16,061 bases of DNA from Solirubrobacterales bacterium (GTDB lineage: Bacteria; Actinomycetota; Thermoleophilia; Solirubrobacterales; Solirubrobacteraceae), in NCBI GenBank assembly GCA_019240015.1, contig JAFAZB010000248.1:1-16061 (forward strand). Direction: 5' to 3'. The notes under the pieces were generated by a model. It saw only the letters and a program-made list of their open reading frames with translations, made no database searches and had not been told where the DNA came from. Both the position numbers and the translations under genes were made by a program. Of the stretch, positions 15,122 to 16,061 are shown one piece after another (within the stretch, counting starts at the first letter, position 1; the number at the start of each line of letters is the position of its first letter).

Positions 15122-15143
15122 GCACGCCTCGCGCGACGCGTGC
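15122..15143. terminator. Near-perfect 22-bp palindrome between two co-directional genes
   Basis: GCACGC (15122-15127) pairs with GCGTGC (15138-15143), and the inner TCGCGCGA (15129-15136) is itself palindromic. Only a C-C mismatch breaks the full symmetry. It lies 35 bp after the SRPBCC stop codon and 22 bp before the lipoprotein start. It could terminate the first gene or act as an operator for the second. There is no U-tract. Confidence 0.3.
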
Positions 15144-15178
15144 GCCGGCGGGCGGCTGACTCGGGCGAGGCGATCCGC

Positions 15179-15673
15179 TCAGCGGGCCGCGACCGTGGCG
15201 CGGTGGCCCCTGTCCCGCCCCTCCTCGAGGATCGTCCGTAGCCGCCGCATCGCCTTGGCGGCCTGGCGACGGCTCCAGCGGCGGCCCCCCAGCGCCTCGA
15301 GCAGCTTGTCTGACAGCAATGCCGGCTCGGTCTCGAGCGTGTATGCCACGCGCGTGGTTCCGCCGGGCCCGGGAGACAGCGTGTAGGTCCCGAGCATCCT
15401 GATCCGGTTGAACTTCCCCCCCCGGCCGCGCTCGACGATCCGGTAAGGCGGCTGCAGCTCGGCGAACGTGACGTCCGCCCACGAGAAGCGGTTGAGCGGC
15501 GCCTTGATGCGAAAACGCGCGCCCGCCCCCGGTCCGTAGGGATCGACCCGGGTGAGGTGCCAGTCCACCAGGTAGTGATCGGTGAACTCCGCGTGGTTGG
15601 CGATGTCGGCCAGGTACTCGAACACCTGCTCGCGCGGGAGCGCGATCGTGGTCGAGACGGTGATCGGATCCAC
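15179..15673 (-). CDS. SRPBCC-superfamily protein (START/polyketide cyclase-like fold)
   Basis: The product has 164 residues, the normal size for a single SRPBCC domain. ITVSTTIALPREQVFEYLADI (4-24), then FTDHYLVDWHLTRVDPYGPGAGARFRI, SWADVTFAELQPPYRIVERG and the last helix after TRVAYTLETEP, follow the usual strand-helix-strand order of polyketide-cyclase/ligand-binding proteins. Such proteins bind hydrophobic ligands in a cavity; the ligand here cannot be told. An Arg-rich tail follows. The GTG at 15673 was chosen because TACAAT lies 6 nt upstream, the classic distance for a leaderless start, and because the domain begins there. In-frame sequence further upstream is unlike the family. It is divergent from the zinc-ribbon gene. 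Confidence 0.88.
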   Translation of the reverse strand: MDPITVSTTIALPREQVFEYLADIANHAEFTDHYLVDWHLTRVDPYGPGAGARFRIKAPLNRFSWADVTFAELQPPYRIVERGRGGKFNRIRMLGTYTLSPGPGGTTRVAYTLETEPALLSDKLLEALGGRRWSRRQAAKAMRRLRTILEEGRDRGHRATVAAR

Positions 15674-15679
15674 GGCGGG

Positions 15680-15685
15680 ATTGTA
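15680..15685 (-). promoter_or_regulatory. -10 box of a leaderless-type promoter for the SRPBCC gene
   Basis: TACAAT on the minus strand is followed by six bases and then the GTG start codon, which would place the transcription start at or next to the first codon. It stands out as AT-rich in a very GC-rich setting. The -35 region is not recognisable. Confidence 0.55.
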
Positions 15686-15725
15686 TGGCGGGAGGAACCG
15701 CCGTTCGCGCGACGAACAGGGCGCC

Positions 15726-15992
15726 ATGGCTGAGCACACCCGCCCGAGAACGGATTTCGAGCTGGCCCTGCTGCGCCGTGGTCTGAGCGAGCGCGCCCCC
15801 TCCGCGGAGCGCTGCGAGCGTTGCGGACGGATCCCCCTGACCGGCGAGGTCGTGTACAAGTACGACTCGGGCTCGGTGCGCTGCGAGCTGTGCCGGGCGC
15901 TGACGGCCGACGTGCCGCGGTACTCGCGGCTGCTCCGCGGGCCCGAGCTGGGACACACGATCCGGATCGTGGATCAGCGCAACCGCGGCTGA
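15726..15992 (+). CDS. Small 88-residue zinc-ribbon protein
   Basis: Four cysteines in two CxxC pairs (C30, C33 in CERCGR and C53, C56 in CELCR), 20 residues apart, form a probable zinc ribbon. The preceding part, MAEHTRPRTDFELALLRRG, is helical and polar. The phrase GEVVYKYDSGSVRCELC resembles small actinobacterial proteins that carry one treble-clef or ribbon, but I cannot name the family or role. DNA, RNA or protein binding are all possible. The ATG at 15726 is the first sensible start; upstream in-frame sequence is the antisense of the SRPBCC gene. The stop codon is only 5 bp from that of the convergent gene at the right edge. Confidence 0.8.
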   Translation: MAEHTRPRTDFELALLRRGLSERAPSAERCERCGRIPLTGEVVYKYDSGSVRCELCRALTADVPRYSRLLRGPELGHTIRIVDQRNRG

Positions 15993-15997
15993 ATCAT

Positions 15998-16061
15998 CTA
16001 GAGCGAGCGCAACGCCGGCAGCAGCTCGCGCTCCGCCCAGCCGATGAACTCCTCTTGCTGG
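15998..16061 (-). CDS. C-terminal end of an unrecognised gene
   Basis: The last 20 codons read QQEEFIGWAERELLPALRSL and end in a TAG at 16000-15998. The amphipathic pattern and the LLPALR ending would suit the tail of a luciferase-like flavin-dependent oxidoreductase or another enzyme, but this is too short to assign. It is convergent with the zinc-ribbon gene, with five bases between the stops. Confidence 0.5.
   Translation of the reverse strand, partial: QQEEFIGWAERELLPALRSL

Noticed and set aside
15096..15956. Minus-strand frame of 286 codons overlapping the SRPBCC gene
   Set aside because: It is a shifted-frame shadow rich in Arg/Gly/Pro. The SRPBCC frame has the conserved domain and a well-placed promoter.

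Overview
The window is very GC-rich (third codon positions are almost all G or C). Its gene set fits a high-GC actinobacterium, most likely of the Thermoleophilia/Solirubrobacterales type. The clues are a MarP-like membrane protease, a giant AfsR/SARP-type regulator, GTG/TTG starts, short-leader or leaderless promoters with TANNNT -10 boxes, and small zinc-ribbon proteins. The taxonomic call is inference; there is no rRNA or tRNA in the window.

Left part (1-5534, all minus strand): genome-maintenance genes. A type IA topoisomerase of the TopB class is followed by a 136-bp gap that holds three abutting perfect 24-bp palindromes. After the gap come an AddB-type nuclease/inactivated helicase subunit and, overlapping its stop codon, the start of an AddA/UvrD-type helicase that runs off the left edge. 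AddA and AddB together would form a double-strand-break resection enzyme.

Middle (5603-9524): a 1202-residue regulator with winged-helix, BTAD, STAND/AAA ATPase and TPR-like parts. It is divergent from a 62-residue CxC protein, and the gap between them holds a nested inverted repeat that looks like an operator.

Right-middle (9525-13202): a class B penicillin-binding protein and a MarP-like periplasmic serine protease are transcribed divergently from a 76-bp gap; both belong to the cell envelope. This pair is bracketed by two convergent junctions, 9525-9865 and 12798-13202. Both junctions carry a copy of the same ~109-bp non-coding repeat, in opposite orientation. The second copy lies inside a larger inverted repeat with 35-bp perfect arms.

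Right end (13203-16061): a lipoprotein and a secreted repeat-type protein of unknown function overlap and form a likely operon. Next come an SRPBCC-family protein with a clear leaderless-type promoter, a divergent 88-residue CxxC/CxxC zinc-ribbon protein, and the last 20 codons of an unrecognised gene at the edge.

The genes are mostly ordinary for such a genome. The most unusual content is non-coding: the palindrome triplet after topB and the paired repeats at the two convergent junctions. I see no CRISPR array, transposase, tRNA, rRNA or phage gene.
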